Shown in pieces: positions 36,444-48,160 of a stretch of DNA of 64,000 bases (positions within the stretch are counted from its first letter, which is position 1; the number at the start of each line of letters is the position of its first letter). Source of the DNA: Iris pallida (lineage: Eukaryota; Streptophyta; Magnoliopsida; Asparagales; Iridaceae); NCBI GenBank assembly GCA_029216955.1, contig JANAVB010016199.1, forward strand, positions 16,425,874 to 16,489,873. Direction: 5' to 3'. Both the position numbers and the translations under genes were made by a program. The notes beneath the pieces were generated by a model. That model saw nothing but the letters and a program-made list of their open reading frames with translations, was not told where the DNA came from and searched no databases.

Positions 36444-38089
36444 AATTTCAGGGATGAGAGCCTCTGCTCTCTGGGCTAGCGCGTGGGGTCCCTTCTCCGA
36501 CGAGCCCCGGCGCGCTGCCGGCGGTCCCTCCTGCCCCTGCGCAGCCTGGCTGCCATGGCCGGCCTGGCCCCCTTGGTTTGGCTCTCCTCCATGGCTCGCC
36601 TCCTCCTCCACTCGGACACGCCGGCGTTGGCGCCCCCGTCGCCCCCGGCGTCGTCCCCGGCGTCCTCCTCGGCGACCATCTCTTCCCCTTCCCGCTGTCA
36701 GCCTCCTCCCTTCATTGCTGGGTCCTCCCACTTTCCCCCTCCCCGTCCCCCGTTCCTCCCCCCTCCACCTCCCGCGGCTCCCCCGGCGCCCGTCCCCCCT
36801 CAGCTCGCCTCCCTCGGCGTCGGACCAGCTTCCCCCTCCAGCTCCTGCTGTTGACCCCTCCTCGGCCTCACCCCCCGCTCACGCCACCCCCATCGCCGCG
36901 CCACCCCCTGCCTCGGCTGCGGCCTGCCTCCCGGCACCCCCCTTCCGCCGCCCCTCTCGCCGAGTCCCCCCTCGGCATCATCCTTCCTCCCTGCCCCCCC
37001 TCCTCTGAGGTTGTTTTGGACCCCCCGGCAGTGCCCTACTGGCAGCCACCAGCTCCCGGCGGCGCTGCCCTTCCCTCCTTCTCCTCGTGGTGCGTCCCCT
37101 CGGCAGCGACCACCTGGCCACCTCCCCTCCGCCTCGTCCCAGCCGCCACTTCGGGGACTTCGGCTGACGTCTTCGCCGTCCTCCCCCACTTGGGACCGGC
37201 GTCCTCGCCGGGCCTCCCTCCCGGCCGTGGCCTCCCCGGGGATGACCCCCCCTCCCCGGACTCCCCTATCCCTCTCTCGGGCCGCCGTGGTGCCCTCCCC
37301 CCGCCGCTGTCCGCCCCCTCGCAGTGTCCCTCTGTGCTCCGGCCGTCGAGGCTTCCACGGACGCCGGCCGGCCGCCGAGGCTCCCACGGACGCCGGTCGG
37401 CCGCCGCGCTCCCCTCAGCTCTCCCCTCCTGGCCTCGACCTGTCGTGGCGGCCCCTCCCCCTCTGGCCTTTCCCCTCGCCGCAGGGGCTTCGCCCTCCGC
37501 CGCTACTCCCTGCCTCCGCCGTTCGCCCTGGGCCCTCGGCCCCCTCTCCCCCTCTAGCTCGCGGCCGTAGGTCCTCTCCCCTTCTGCTCCCGCCCTGCTC
37601 CCCCCGGGCAGCGCCCTCGCCGTGGTGACGTCTCCGTGGTTTGACTCCGTTGTCTCCACCCCCTCCGACGGATCCTCCTCGCATACCACCCCGCTGCTGT
37701 GGTCTCCTCCCCCCGCCGCTGTGCCGCTGTCCGCCGTGGCCCCCCGGTCATGCTCCGCCCTCTCTCTCGCCGGATGCGTGCGGGACGTCGCCGCTCCGCC
37801 CGGGCCCCTCGCCGGAGCCCCCGCTGCTACGCAGGCGTCCCTGGGGCGCCGCGCCATCCTCGGGCAGACCCCCCCACTTCTGGTCCTCGGGACGTGCCCC
37901 CTGTCGCCTCGGGAGCAGCTCTCGTGGGTCGCCGTGCCATCCTCTGGCAGATCCCCCCTTGGGTTGCGTGCAGCGGCAAAGTTCCCTCTTTTGGTGGTTT
38001 TTGGTTTTTCGAATTTCTTTCGAAATTCGCAATTGGCTGTCCAGCTGTCTTGTTGTATCCAGCTTTCAATTCAATAAAATCTTGTTTTC

Positions 38090-38092
<3 letters not shown>
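36441..38092 (+). mobile_element. LINE-2: 1.65-kb GC-rich LINE derivative without ORF2
   Basis: Starts AAGAATTTCAGGGATGAGAG directly after (TA)n; the following GCCTCTGCTCTCTGGGCTAG resembles the start of LINE-3. GC-rich Pro/Ser/Arg-rich sequence runs to about 37985, then an AT-rich 3' end with a polyadenylation-like AATAAA (CAATTCAATAAAATCTTG, 38068-38085) directly before a (TA)n tail. The longest frame is 330 codons (36578-37570), but other frames are just as open because the region is GC-rich; I do not assign a product. Endonuclease and RT are absent. Confidence 0.6.

Positions 38093-38155
<63 letters not shown>
38093..38155. repeat. (TA)n tract abutting LINE-2 3' end
   Basis: Pure TA run immediately after the LINE-2 3' end. 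Confidence 0.95.
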
Positions 38156-38159
<4 letters not shown>

Positions 38160-38773
38160 ACCAGATATACAATTATGGATATACGTATGTATATAGTTGA
38201 TAGCGATATAGATATACGGGAGGAAACATAGATGGTTACCTAGATCATTTTTAGGTATCTTTGGAAACTAGCATTTTCAGTTAGGTTAGTGAGTTAAGGG
38301 TAGAAAATGTAGTAGAAGAAGATCTTCGGTAAGTTAGTTAGTAATAAGTCTTGAAGGGTGTTATAGACTATAGAGCTTATGATTTATTCGAGAAGAAGAA
38401 GATAGAACCATAGGGGGTGCTAGTTATGCCTAGACTATTTTTTATTGGACTTAGGTCATAATTTTATTCTTGATCATATTTAGAATTATGCATATATCAT
38501 TTTGGTACTATTTTTTTTATTATGCCTAAATTATGATTTTTATCATATTTAGAATTTAATCTTGGCAAATTGTTTTCGTATTATTTTACCATGCCTAAAT
38601 TTTGAACTTTGATCACTTCTATATCATCTTGATTTTACTAGTCGTACTTAATTTTTGATCCTATGTTTAACCAATTTTAATATTTTCAAAATTTTCGTAT
38701 GTGGTTATTCTTAATTATATTTATCGTGCCATTTGAAATTTCGAGGACAAAATTTTTGTAAGGTGGGTAGATT
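38156..38773 (+). other. Interior of element B, 3' side, with polypurine tract
   Basis: AT-rich and without frames. It ends TTTCGAGGACAAAATTTTTG...AAGGTGGGTAGATT (38739-38773) directly before the right LTR, the gypsy polypurine context. Confidence 0.65.
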
Positions 38774-41700
38774 TGTAACTACATAGATTCGAATTTTGAT
38801 TTTTTTTGAATATTTTAGAACTAATTTTTAGTTACAAAATCGTGTCCTAGATTTGAAATCCAATTTTAGAAAACAATGTTATAATTTATAAAATCATTTT
38901 TAGATTATTGTAAATTTATTTGTAATCCTAATTATTATTATTTAACTAATTATTTTTATTTTAGGATTATTTTATTTTTTTTTAAATTATTCTGAGCCTA
39001 CTAAGTTTGAACTTGGATTGTGGGTTAGCTATCCTAATTGCCTACCAAGGTTGGGCATGGATCATGGGCCTATATATTTTGGTTTAGAGAGTGATTAATT
39101 ATTTAGTTAGCTAATTGGTTGGTTAGCCCTAATTGCTGATTAATTAGTAATTATTGGGTTATTTAGTAATTAGTTTGTAGTTAGTAGTTATGTTACTATT
39201 TTCCACTATATGTCCTAGATCTATTACAATTGTGGAACACTCCACTCTCTCCCTATATATTAGTGGGGACTGCCTAATATTCTATTACAAAATTTTCTAT
39301 CATTATCTCTCTCCCCTTAACTGGCACTGCTGGGACCGTCGTGTCTCCGGCTACTCTGCTTACAGCCACCACTGATCGCCTTTTCTTAGCTAAAGTCGCC
39401 ACGAGCTCATCTCCCGACCGCAAGATCGCTGGCTCCGGCTAACCCCTCACACACAACATCAACATTCGACCACCGATTGTTCCTTCGCTCTTCCTTCCAT
39501 CCTCTCAACTCCTCGTCACCGTCCCCAATCCACTTCTCTAGTCACTCCCATCACCGACATACCTCCGCCTGTCTGCACAGCCTACGCCCCAAGCTTAATC
39601 ACCACCGATTACCACAAGCACCTCCACTTGGAACCAATCCTCCAATCACGACAAACGTCATCACCACCTCACTCTAGCGCTAACCACCACAACCGCACCT
39701 GACCATCACACCACCTCCCCTCTCCACCAGATCGACAACCCACCAGATTCACCGCCGCTTGAACCCTACTATCAACGCCTCCCCATGGCCAGCACCACCA
39801 CCCATCCAGTCAAAACCAATGACACCCTACCGATAAGTCCACTCACCTGAGTTCTCCGCCCGAGCCTCGACCTTGCCGACTCTGCTGGCAGTGCCACCGC
39901 AAGCGTGTGGTGAGCTCCGCCGAGCCATGCGTCCCTCCGACCCGAACCCCGACGTCCAGCTCCGCCTATGTCTTCTCGACCCCTCCAAATCTGCGCGCTG
40001 GATGACGACATCGCCGTCACCGCCTCCCCTCTCCTCCGTCGCGTTCCTCCTCTGGGACCAGATTACCACTGTTCTTCGTTTCCAAATCCCGTCTACTTCT
40101 CCTCCACGCTTGAGACAACACTGCCGCAGTGCTCCAGCACCGGTGGCCTTCAGATCTGGTGGCCTTCAGATCTGGCACTCTACAGCCACTGGCATCATCC
40201 TTCCAGTGATCGCACGCTGTCCTCGTTCGGCGATGAGTCTCCAATGCCGCACGACCGTCGCGGTGAGCCAGATCCCACCAGATCTGCCGTGAGCTCCACC
40301 GCTGAGTCGTGCAAAGCCCTAGCCACCTCCAGATCAAGCGCCAGTGAGGAGGCGGACTGCCAGATCCGTCGTTCCTATAGCCGATCTCTGTCGCAGTGCC
40401 AGCATCGGCCACCACTGCGCCTCGTCCGACGCACAACGATCTCCAGTTGCTGTCGGCGCCTCCCTGAGCGCATCCTCTCTGAATCCCTACTCTGGTGAGC
40501 TAACGAACCCCTCTCGAACCCTTTTCTCCTTCTTCTTCCTCTTTCATGCACTTTTTCTTCCCCTTTAGTTCTTTTCTTTCTCGAAGAGTAGAGAAGCTGC
40601 TGCTTCTCTCTCTTCTTAGTTTTAGGTTTTTAAAACCCTAACAGGTTTGGGTTTCTAGCTGATAGGCTAGAAATTTAGATTTTGGTAGTTTGATTAATTA
40701 CTCCTTGTGGGATTGGGCTTCAAGCCCAATAATCTGTATTAATTTAGTATTTTGGTGGACTGGGTCCAGAGGCCGGGTAGCATGTGTATTATGCTGTAAT
40801 TCAGTAATATTAGGATGGGTTTGGAGCCCAACAATCTAATAATTCTGTTTTTAGGGCTGGGTTTGGATCCCAATAAATAGCTATTTATTATTATTAGTAT
40901 ATTTGTATATCAAATAATTGTATAGAAATTAGTTTTCCAAAAGTATTAATCAAAAGACTTTAAATTAGTTAGTTTCAATAGTAATGTAGTATGTTATCTA
41001 GAATAATCATATTTGCCAAAAGTTATGACTTAGCTTAAATACGCATCATTAGTTCTATGGCCTTTATACCTAAAGGGTGTGTATATATATAAGCTTTCAA
41101 AATAAAGTATTTTATAAATAATGAGGGTCTTTGCCCTTCTATGGAAATAAAATGTCTATTGGAAGTATTTCTAATAAAGGTTTCTATTTTTGAATTTTTT
41201 TTATAGTATTCCTTATAATTTTCTAAAATGAGATCATATTTATTCCTAAATATTGATTTATCAAACTAAATTATTTTCAAGTCCTAGTTATTATAATATT
41301 ATTTTCTTGCTAGCATTATCTATATGTTTGATTAGTAATATTGTTAATCTTCATGAATAGTTAGTGATAATATAAATAGCTAGTTTAAGGATAGTTGGCT
41401 AATAGATAGCTAGATATGTCATTATTAGAATTTAACTTGTTCTTGCCCTATTCTAGGAAGACTTTGAGACTCATTGATTTGCAAGGACAAAGGCAAGTAC
41501 TTCTATGATTTTGAATCATTTACTTCATGTCATGGTCTTTTCATGTCGGACACGTTGTTTACACGATTTATCATGTGCTTCTGGTTCTGGTACTTATTAT
41601 GTTCACGATCTTTACTTGTATCTAGGGAAGGAGAAATACTATAGATATGTGACCAAAGCCCAATTAGGATTCATGTTGATAGCTTAGGTCTCACATCGTG

Positions 41701-42256
41701 CATGTGGGATTCTAAGCTGTACCATTACTTGTGCTTATTCATGATCTTTTCCCAACCTGTCACATATTCTAGTAGCTATTTCAAATCACATGTCAGGATC
41801 TTTTGCTACATATTTCATGTTCAGTTTAGATTATGAATTTACTTTCATGTTCATCCTCTTCATTGTCTCTTTACTTGTTCATATGATATACTTGTATCAT
41901 TATTGTAAAATGTACTTTGCTCCGCTCTTGACTGGATATGTTGCAAGTGAACTTGAGGCTATGTATTCTACATTTATGGGCAGGAGTTCGAGACTTTATT
42001 TAAGCCGAACAACACTATGACTCAGGACCTAGGAGTTGCTGTTGACATATATAATCCAGTTACATTTTGTATAGTAGATTGTACTTTTGGACATTGTATT
42101 TTGATGAACTTTGGGAACGTAATAGATGTTGTGAACTGGAGTTTATCTTATCTTGTGAAGTTCTTTAGATACTTAGTACATCTTACTACGTTGATTCTAC
42201 AACATAGGCTGGGTGAGTCTGACTCATATTCGATTATTAGGGAGCGGGTCGTGACA
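38774..42256 (+). repeat. Right LTR of element B
   Basis: Uninterrupted 3483-bp partner of the split left LTR; this copy shows where C inserted in the other. A TATA-like CCCTATATATTAG is at 39251-39263 (degenerate CCTATAGAATATT in the left LTR). GC-rich block at 39370-40500. The small duplication GGTGGCCTTCAGATCTGG (40141-40176) is private to this copy. Confidence 0.9.
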
Positions 42257-42261
42257 GTCTG

Positions 42262-42800
42262 ACCCCACTGGTTTTGTTTGAGATCAAGTTGAGGAGCCTG
42301 AGGATCTTTCAGACCTTTCACTCGATGGTGCCCATCCGGAGCACCAGGGTGCTTGAGTGGGTAATTTTCTCTTATCCACTCTTTTTTGTATATTCTTTTG
42401 AGGCGTTAGCCACTGAGCATGTGTTTAGCTTGTGTTCTGGACTTGAATTTTGGCCTACTGGCTTAGACATGATTGTATATTTTCTAGACTGCAGCTAGAG
42501 CTGATCATGTATTACTTAGTCTTGCTAGTTCTTCATTTTGTATTACAAGCTTCATGATCATCTATAAATCATAGTTTGGGATGCTTTACTGTCTTATATG
42601 TCTGATGATCATATTGTACTTTACTCCTTGCTTGTGATTGAGATATCTAGGATTATGTGACCTAGGATCGATTGTTGGTTTGTAGTAGTAACCCACATCT
42701 ATACAGCTTATACGTTATTTCGTAGTACTGTAGTACTTTGGTTTACGTAGCTAGCCTGGTTTGTCCCTACTTGCCAGTATTCTGGTTCTGGGGCTTGACA
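42262..42800 (+). repeat. Sequence P, right portion
   Basis: Continues the host of element B after its target duplication. No coding potential. Ends GGTTCTGGGGCTTGACA, which I take as the 3' terminus of an old solo or orphan LTR. Confidence 0.35.
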
Positions 42801-43400
42801 ACATGAAATCAAATCCTCTACAATATGGAACAACTAATTTTAAAAAAATAACAAGTTTTACTAGATCAATCCCACATAAAACCATAAAAATCCTAACTTT
42901 GAAACTTAAATCTATGCCAAAATATCCATTAAAACGAAAAATGTCAAGTACTAAAGATGGAGAGAATGTAATGGTGCACATTGAAGACTAAAAATATGAA
43001 AGAAGAGTCAAAGACAACAAAATTATATAATTGTTTTTCTATTTAGGCAAGATGTACTTCTCTAGGTTGGAAAAGAGGATAAAAGTAAAGAGAAAAATAA
43101 ATGTGAGTGAATGAGGAGAGAGAATGGAGAGGGTTATATATGGTGGAGGGGGATGATCTTGGCCCTTAGATGTGCCACATCATCAATCCAAGTCACAAAG
43201 GAAAACCAAAGGTCCCATTGTCCAAGAGTGGACCGGGTCATGAATCCATTCTACATATGGCTCAAAGTACGGGCCTATAGCAATTGCCAATGGTTATTCT
43301 ATAAGTCCAGGAGGTCTCATGTGTGAAATAAATCCAATGCTCAACACTCAAAACCAGAAATATGAAACATAATATAAAGCTTGGTTTATGAGAAAATTTT
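42801..43400 (-). other. Minus-strand LTR-like remnant
   Basis: No gene. On the minus strand a TATA-like CCATATATAACCCTCTCC (about 43131-43148) precedes a leader-like ATTCTCTCTCCTCATTC, the usual look of an LTR promoter. Boundaries unclear. Confidence 0.3.
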
Positions 43401-44303
43401 TAAATACCGAAAATTTTAGAAATACAAGGTCCGGGAACGAATGTGACTCCCAGTGAGGGACTCGCTGTCTATACTAGGTCTCTATTGTAGCATAGTGAGG
43501 CTCTCGAGTCGGGAGTAGTCAAGTAGCCAGTCCTAGTGTAAGTCAAGGGTCAAGTTAAGTACAAGTAACAGGAATACAGAATCACTAAACAAGTAAAGTA
43601 CATCATGGAACGAATAGAAACATGTGATTATTTGACATAAATAGATACAAAAAATAAAAAATGTAAGTGTGACGTGAACCGTGTACAAGCAACATGTGAC
43701 AACGAAGGACAAGAATATGACAAGTATGTGACATGTATAAGGAATTAATAGTAGCAGGAAATAAGTAAAAATATTGTACAAGTCGGCAAGGTACACTTGC
43801 ATGTCGTCCAAGTCCCCGTCGAATCTGCAGTACAAAGACCTAACCAAGAGTTCTCATATGAATAAAAAATTATTGTTGATATTTTAATTATACATATGAC
43901 ACATGGGTTTCCTAACACAGCAAGTCTATATGTTTCCATGAGACTTATGACTTAGTTTATTGTCTTTGATCTCTAAAAATTGGTACTAAACATTCAACGC
44001 CAAGATATGAGTTTAAACTAATATTCAATTATGGAAACACAAGTTTAACCATGGTTTTAACCTAATTAACCATTAAATTCTAGTTTGAAATTTTTGGACT
44101 TGGTATATGAAAATGGCTACTTCCAACAACTAGTTTTGCTTGGAACTTACCCAAAATATTACCAAAACTTTGCCGTGACCTATATCTATCAAAAGTCATA
44201 TAAATAGTTTAAAACATGATTAATACTCAGAAATAGATATCATGTTTATGCCTTAAAATTAGCACCTACTTATGTGCCAAACTATGCCAAAAATATGATC
44301 AAT
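43401..44303 (-). repeat. Element E: minus-strand gypsy-type LTR remnant, part before CACTA-2
   Basis: AT-rich, no genes. Text such as TGTACAAGTCGGCAAGGTAC (43777) has a counterpart at 59475 (TGTACAGTGGGCAAGGTATA) in the LTR of element F, so this is a related LTR. The last three bases AAT are the CACTA-2 target duplication. Confidence 0.45.
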
Positions 44304-44830
44304 CACTACCAGAATAAGGCACTTTAGCGACGCCTAAAGACGTCGCTAAAACGCCAAAAGACGTCGCTAAACCATTGTAGCGACGTATTTAGCGACGTCT
44401 TCCTCTTATTGTGGAAACCTTAGTCGCTGTTTGGAAAGACGTCGCTGATCGTCGCCAACACCGACGTTTATCGACGCAAAGATACGTCGATAATATACCG
44501 ACGTTTACCGTCGTTTCGTCGATGAAATAGCGACGTTTATGATGTCGCTATACGTCGGTATTCCCTGAGAAAATTACCGACGTTTTTAATGTCGCTATGC
44601 GTCGGTATATAGTACCGACGTTTGGTGATGTCGCTATACGTCGGTATATCCTGGGAAAATGAGGTAAAATTTTGGAAAAGTTACCGACGTCTACCGACGG
44701 TTACCGACGCATACCGACGAAACTGACGTCGCTATACGTCGGTAAACTGGCAATATATGTCAGTTTAGCGACGTCTACCGATGCAATGTGCCATCGGAAA
44801 GCGTCGGTAAACGTCGGTAGACGTCACTAA
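44304..44830. repeat. Subterminal repeats of CACTA-2, left end
   Basis: Many copies of ACGTCGCTA, TACCGACGTTT and ATACGTCGGTA in both orientations, giving several imperfect hairpins. Confidence 0.8.
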
Positions 44831-45175
44831 ATTTGAAAAAACAATAAAAATAAATAAATTGCAGTATGTAGTTTTTTTCACAGAATAATTTTCTTCCTGC
44901 AGTTTAATCTGAAACACAATACACAAGCAAATTTTATCCCTGGGTTCGTCGACCCCTTCGGTGGAACACTCAACACCGGTAAATTAACATCCAAATGAAA
45001 TGAATAACATAAAATAACCATAGTCCACACAACATATATAAACCAATATCCAAATCGTCATGGGTCTACACAAGCAATAACCAATGTATTTATGCATCCA
45101 ACAAACAAATGTCATAAACAAATACAAAGATAAAACAAGTACTCAAACACTCAATACAAACAGTCCTAAGTCGGA

Positions 45176-45370
45176 CTACTGGGGATCTGGAGCAGGGAGG
45201 GGCGCGCCGCGACGAAGGGATAAGAAAAGCTCATAGTCCTCCTGTGAAATCGACACCGATGAAGGAGGTAGTGACGTCGGTGGAGTCGGTATCGATGAAG
45301 AAGGCAGTGGCGCCGATGGAGTCAACGACGATGAAGGCGCACCCGGAGGACGATAACGCTCCAACTCTGC
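45176..45370 (-). CDS. C-terminal exon of a CACTA-2 protein (partial)
   Basis: On the minus strand a splice-acceptor-like CGACTTGCAG (to 45371) opens a frame reading LERYRPPGAPSSSLTPSAPL, then Ser/Pro/Thr-rich text, then SISQEDYELFLSLRR and a stop at 45176. Position near the 3' end and the compositional style match the terminal exon of CACTA-1 (164-439). I recognise no domain. It may be the end of the transposase or of a second element gene. The acceptor itself lies in the duplicated subterminal segment, so whether it is original is uncertain. Confidence 0.35.
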   Translation of the reverse strand, partial: AELERYRPPGAPSSSLTPSAPLPSSSIPTPPTSLPPSSVSISQEDYELFLSLRRGAPLPAPDPQ

Positions 45371-45371
45371 A

Positions 45372-45438
45372 AGTCGCTAAAACGCCAAAAGACGTCGCTA
45401 AACCATTGTAGCGACGTATTTAGCGACGTCTTCCTCTT
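45372..45438. repeat. Internal copy of the CACTA-2 subterminal sequence
   Basis: CGCTAAAACGCCAAAAGACG...AGCGACGTCTTCCTCTT repeats 44344-44408 almost base for base, in the same orientation, at the junction where the transposase frame is cut. Confidence 0.85.
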
Positions 45439-46006
45439 GTCGCGACATGTTAAAATTGGACTTGATGCTCAATAATCTTGTAACCACCTCCAACGGTGAA
45501 TGATCCTCACAAGCAGGATATAATGGAGTCCTTGCATTCTCCAGCAACTCCATAAACTGTACAGCATCGGCGTTTGGTGCCTCCTCAGGTGCATCATGAT
45601 CGTCCGGATCGAAACTAGGCCCTGCTGCGTCAAAAATCATGTTCACTAATCCATCGTCGTAAGCAGCGTTGTTGTGGACATCCACATCAGACTCATACTC
45701 CGATGCTAAAGACACAAGTTCTCCGTGCGCGCTGCACTGATAGTAATTCGGCGTAAAACCCTTCGAGTATAAATGATACGTGACTTCCACTTCTGGATGA
45801 TATTTCAAGTTGCGACATCTCACACACGGACACTTAATTTTGGTACCGTCTATGTACTGAGGGAATACCTTGGCAAACTGCAGGAACTGCTGTACACCCT
45901 CTATAAATTCATCCCGCACACCGCACATGTCATCAGGATGACGGTTGTACATCCACGAACGATTCCGTAAGTAGTAATTCATATCCATATCCAATTGAGG
46001 ATAATT
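45398..46006 (-). pseudogene. N-terminus of CACTA transposase (TNPD-like; transposase-associated domain)
   Basis: The frame runs from a splice-acceptor-like TATCTTACAG (to 46007); the first ATG is at 45988, giving MDMNYYLRNRSWMYNRHPDD. The region up to about residue 85 matches the plant transposase-associated domain: RSWMYNR, EFIEGVQQFLQFA, IKCPCVRCRN with paired Cys, HLYSKGFTPNYYQCSAHGE. An acidic linker follows, then the start of the next conserved region (LLENARTPLYPACEDHSPLE, TRLLSIKSNFNMS). At 45438 the frame leaves the gene and runs into the copied subterminal repeat, ending in a meaningless tail (RQEEDVAKYVATMV). The catalytic DDE region is missing. In a full element this protein cuts the CACTA ends; this copy cannot. 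Confidence 0.85.
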
Positions 46007-46352
46007 CTGTAAGATAGATACATGCACATTGCAGTCAGTGAATGAATGTTAAGACAGTTTGGATATGGGTGTGCAACATAAACTGTTCATTCATTCCACA
46101 TATTACAAACAAAGAATTTGAAGAAAGAAACAAAAACAACTGTGTTGGGACTAAAACAACTGTCTTGTGTCAAAGTGTCGTATCCGATAGATCGATACTA
46201 ATCCGATACTATCGATACTAAGTACATACAGTCGAGGTATAATTGTACTTGTAGGAGTACACGACACTAAGTACATACGGTCGATACTAATCCGATACGG
46301 TCGATACTAATCCGATACCGATTCTGATACTTATCCCAACTGTCCAATATCG

Positions 46353-46795
46353 ACCCTTTGGGTCTACAAGAGTTACTTCACCCAGTTTGTCAAGAAAGGT
46401 AAAACTTTTTAAATTAATATCCAATATCAACCCTTTGGCCTGTGCTTGAGCAGTATCCTAACTCAAACTATCTATCCTAACTAATAAATTAATATCCTAC
46501 TTTAACATCTACTAACTCTCATATTCCTTCTAACATAAACTAATATCCTAATCTAAACTAACCCTTTAACTGAAACTAATATCTAAACAATGCTAATCAT
46601 GAACTAACACCCTAACCTGGAAGTCCACACTGCTCAAGCACAGGCCAAAGGCCAAGTTATAAGGCAAAATGCAGGCAACTACCTGTAACTACAAGGCAAA
46701 ACCAAATGTTGACGGTATATATACCGTCAATATTTAAAAAATTTACTTGTCTTGACAAAATGAGTGAAGTAACTCTTATAGACCGAAAGGATACT
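46353..46795. repeat. Imperfect inverted repeat with perfect 22-bp palindrome inside CACTA-2
   Basis: Left arm 46360-46457 (CTACAAGAGTTACTTCACCC, CCTTTGGCCTGTGCTTGAGC) is matched in reverse complement by 46627-46782 (GCTCAAGCACAGGCCAAAGG, GAGTGAAGTAACTCTTATAG). The right arm has extra sequence, including the palindrome TTGACGGTATA + its complement at 46709-46730. Confidence 0.7.
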
Positions 46796-48160
46796 CTATA
46801 CACTCTAGGATACTCCTTAGTATATTAGATATCAAAATCACTTAGTATGACACAAATATGAGTGTGCATTTCATATAAGAATCTATACATAAACTATAAG
46901 AATCTAAACTAAACATAAGCGACGTCACTAAAAACGTCGATAAACGTCGCTATTACATATATATACATGCTTACACTAGTCAACTAGGTCAATCCTAGTC
47001 CAGTCAAGTCTCACTAGGCCTAACCAAGCCTAGGCAATCAAACACACACCATCAGAAGTCATAGAGAACACATATTACATATATATACATGCTTACATTA
47101 CATTCATATATTTGAACTTGCATTCATTCAATCATAGGCATATTTACATAGATGCTTGCATTTCTACATTCATTCATGCATTCATTTCTTAACATATATG
47201 CATTACACTTGATTATTAGTTCATGGCATTTATGCATACATATATGTCTATCACATATGTTATCTAAACATGCATAATACATTCACCCATTCTATTCTTT
47301 ATACATATGCATATATCCATGTATTCCTATTTGCATGCATATATGCATATTGCATTCATATGTGCTTACCAACTTGTATATATCCATGTATTCCCATTTG
47401 CATACATATATGCATATTGCATTCAGATTTAATAGTGGTGTAAAAGTGTGTGTGTGTATCCACATTCAGATTTAACAGTCGCTGATGTAAGTGTGTGTCT
47501 GTGCCGTGTCAGTGGAAGATAGGGTTAGGTATACCTGGACTGGGTCGGGTAGGGGTCACCGAAGTGGAGTAGGGGACGAGGGGGTCGACGGTGGAGGAGC
47601 GACGAAGAGGTCACCAGAGGGGAGCAGTCGCCGAAGACGAGAGGGAGGGAGGCAACGCCGGAGGGAGGGGGAGAGAAACGAGAGGGAACGATCGTCGGGG
47701 GGAGGCAACGCCGGAGGGAGGGGTCGTCGTGGGGAGGCCTCACCAGGGGGAGCGGTCGCCGGAGACGAGAGGGGGAGGGAGAGAGAAACGAGAGCGCTCG
47801 GCGGGAGAATGAAAATTTAGGAAATAAAATAAAATCGATCGGGTTCCCAGAACCCTAAATGAAAGTTTTTAGCGACGTCTAAGTGAGACGTCGCTAGATG
47901 TCGCTGTTCAATAATATGATAGCGATGGACATGATTAAATGTTGCTAAACATCGCTGAATAAAATACATCAACGATGTTTTGCGACTACATAGCGACTTG
48001 TTCTTTCCAAACTATAATTACAGTCGCTACTAGTCGCTAAACGTCTCTGATAGTGATGTTCAACGATGTCATTTACATACGTCGCTAAATACACAAAACA
48101 TAGCGATGTTTTCAACTGGCGTCGCTAAATTCGTCGCTAATTTGACATATTTTGGTAGTG

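Larger units (their letters stand above)
44304..48160 (-). mobile_element. CACTA-2: internally deleted CACTA (En/Spm) transposon with both ends
   Basis: Starts CACTACCAGAATAAGGCACT, ends as the inverse of CACTACCAAAATATGTC, and is flanked by a perfect 3-bp duplication AAT (44301-44303, 48161-48163). Dense GCGACGT / TACCGACGT subterminal repeats fill both ends (44325-44830; 46918-46950 and 47865-48140). The coding strand is minus. A GC-rich block at 47520-47815 probably represents the 5' untranslated exon. Only the N-terminus of the transposase and a short C-terminal exon remain, separated by a copy of the element's own 3' end, so the element is defective. Confidence 0.93.

Noticed and set aside
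36578..37570. 330-codon Pro/Ser-rich frame, and several overlapping long frames on both strands at 35000-37860
   Set aside because: All frames are open because the sequence is extremely GC-rich; no family is recognised and the region is explained as LINE ORF1-like sequence.
47491..47820. 109-codon Gly/Arg-rich frame in CACTA-2
   Set aside because: Antisense to the probable 5' exon of the element; made of a GGAGGCAACGCCGGAGGGAG repeat.
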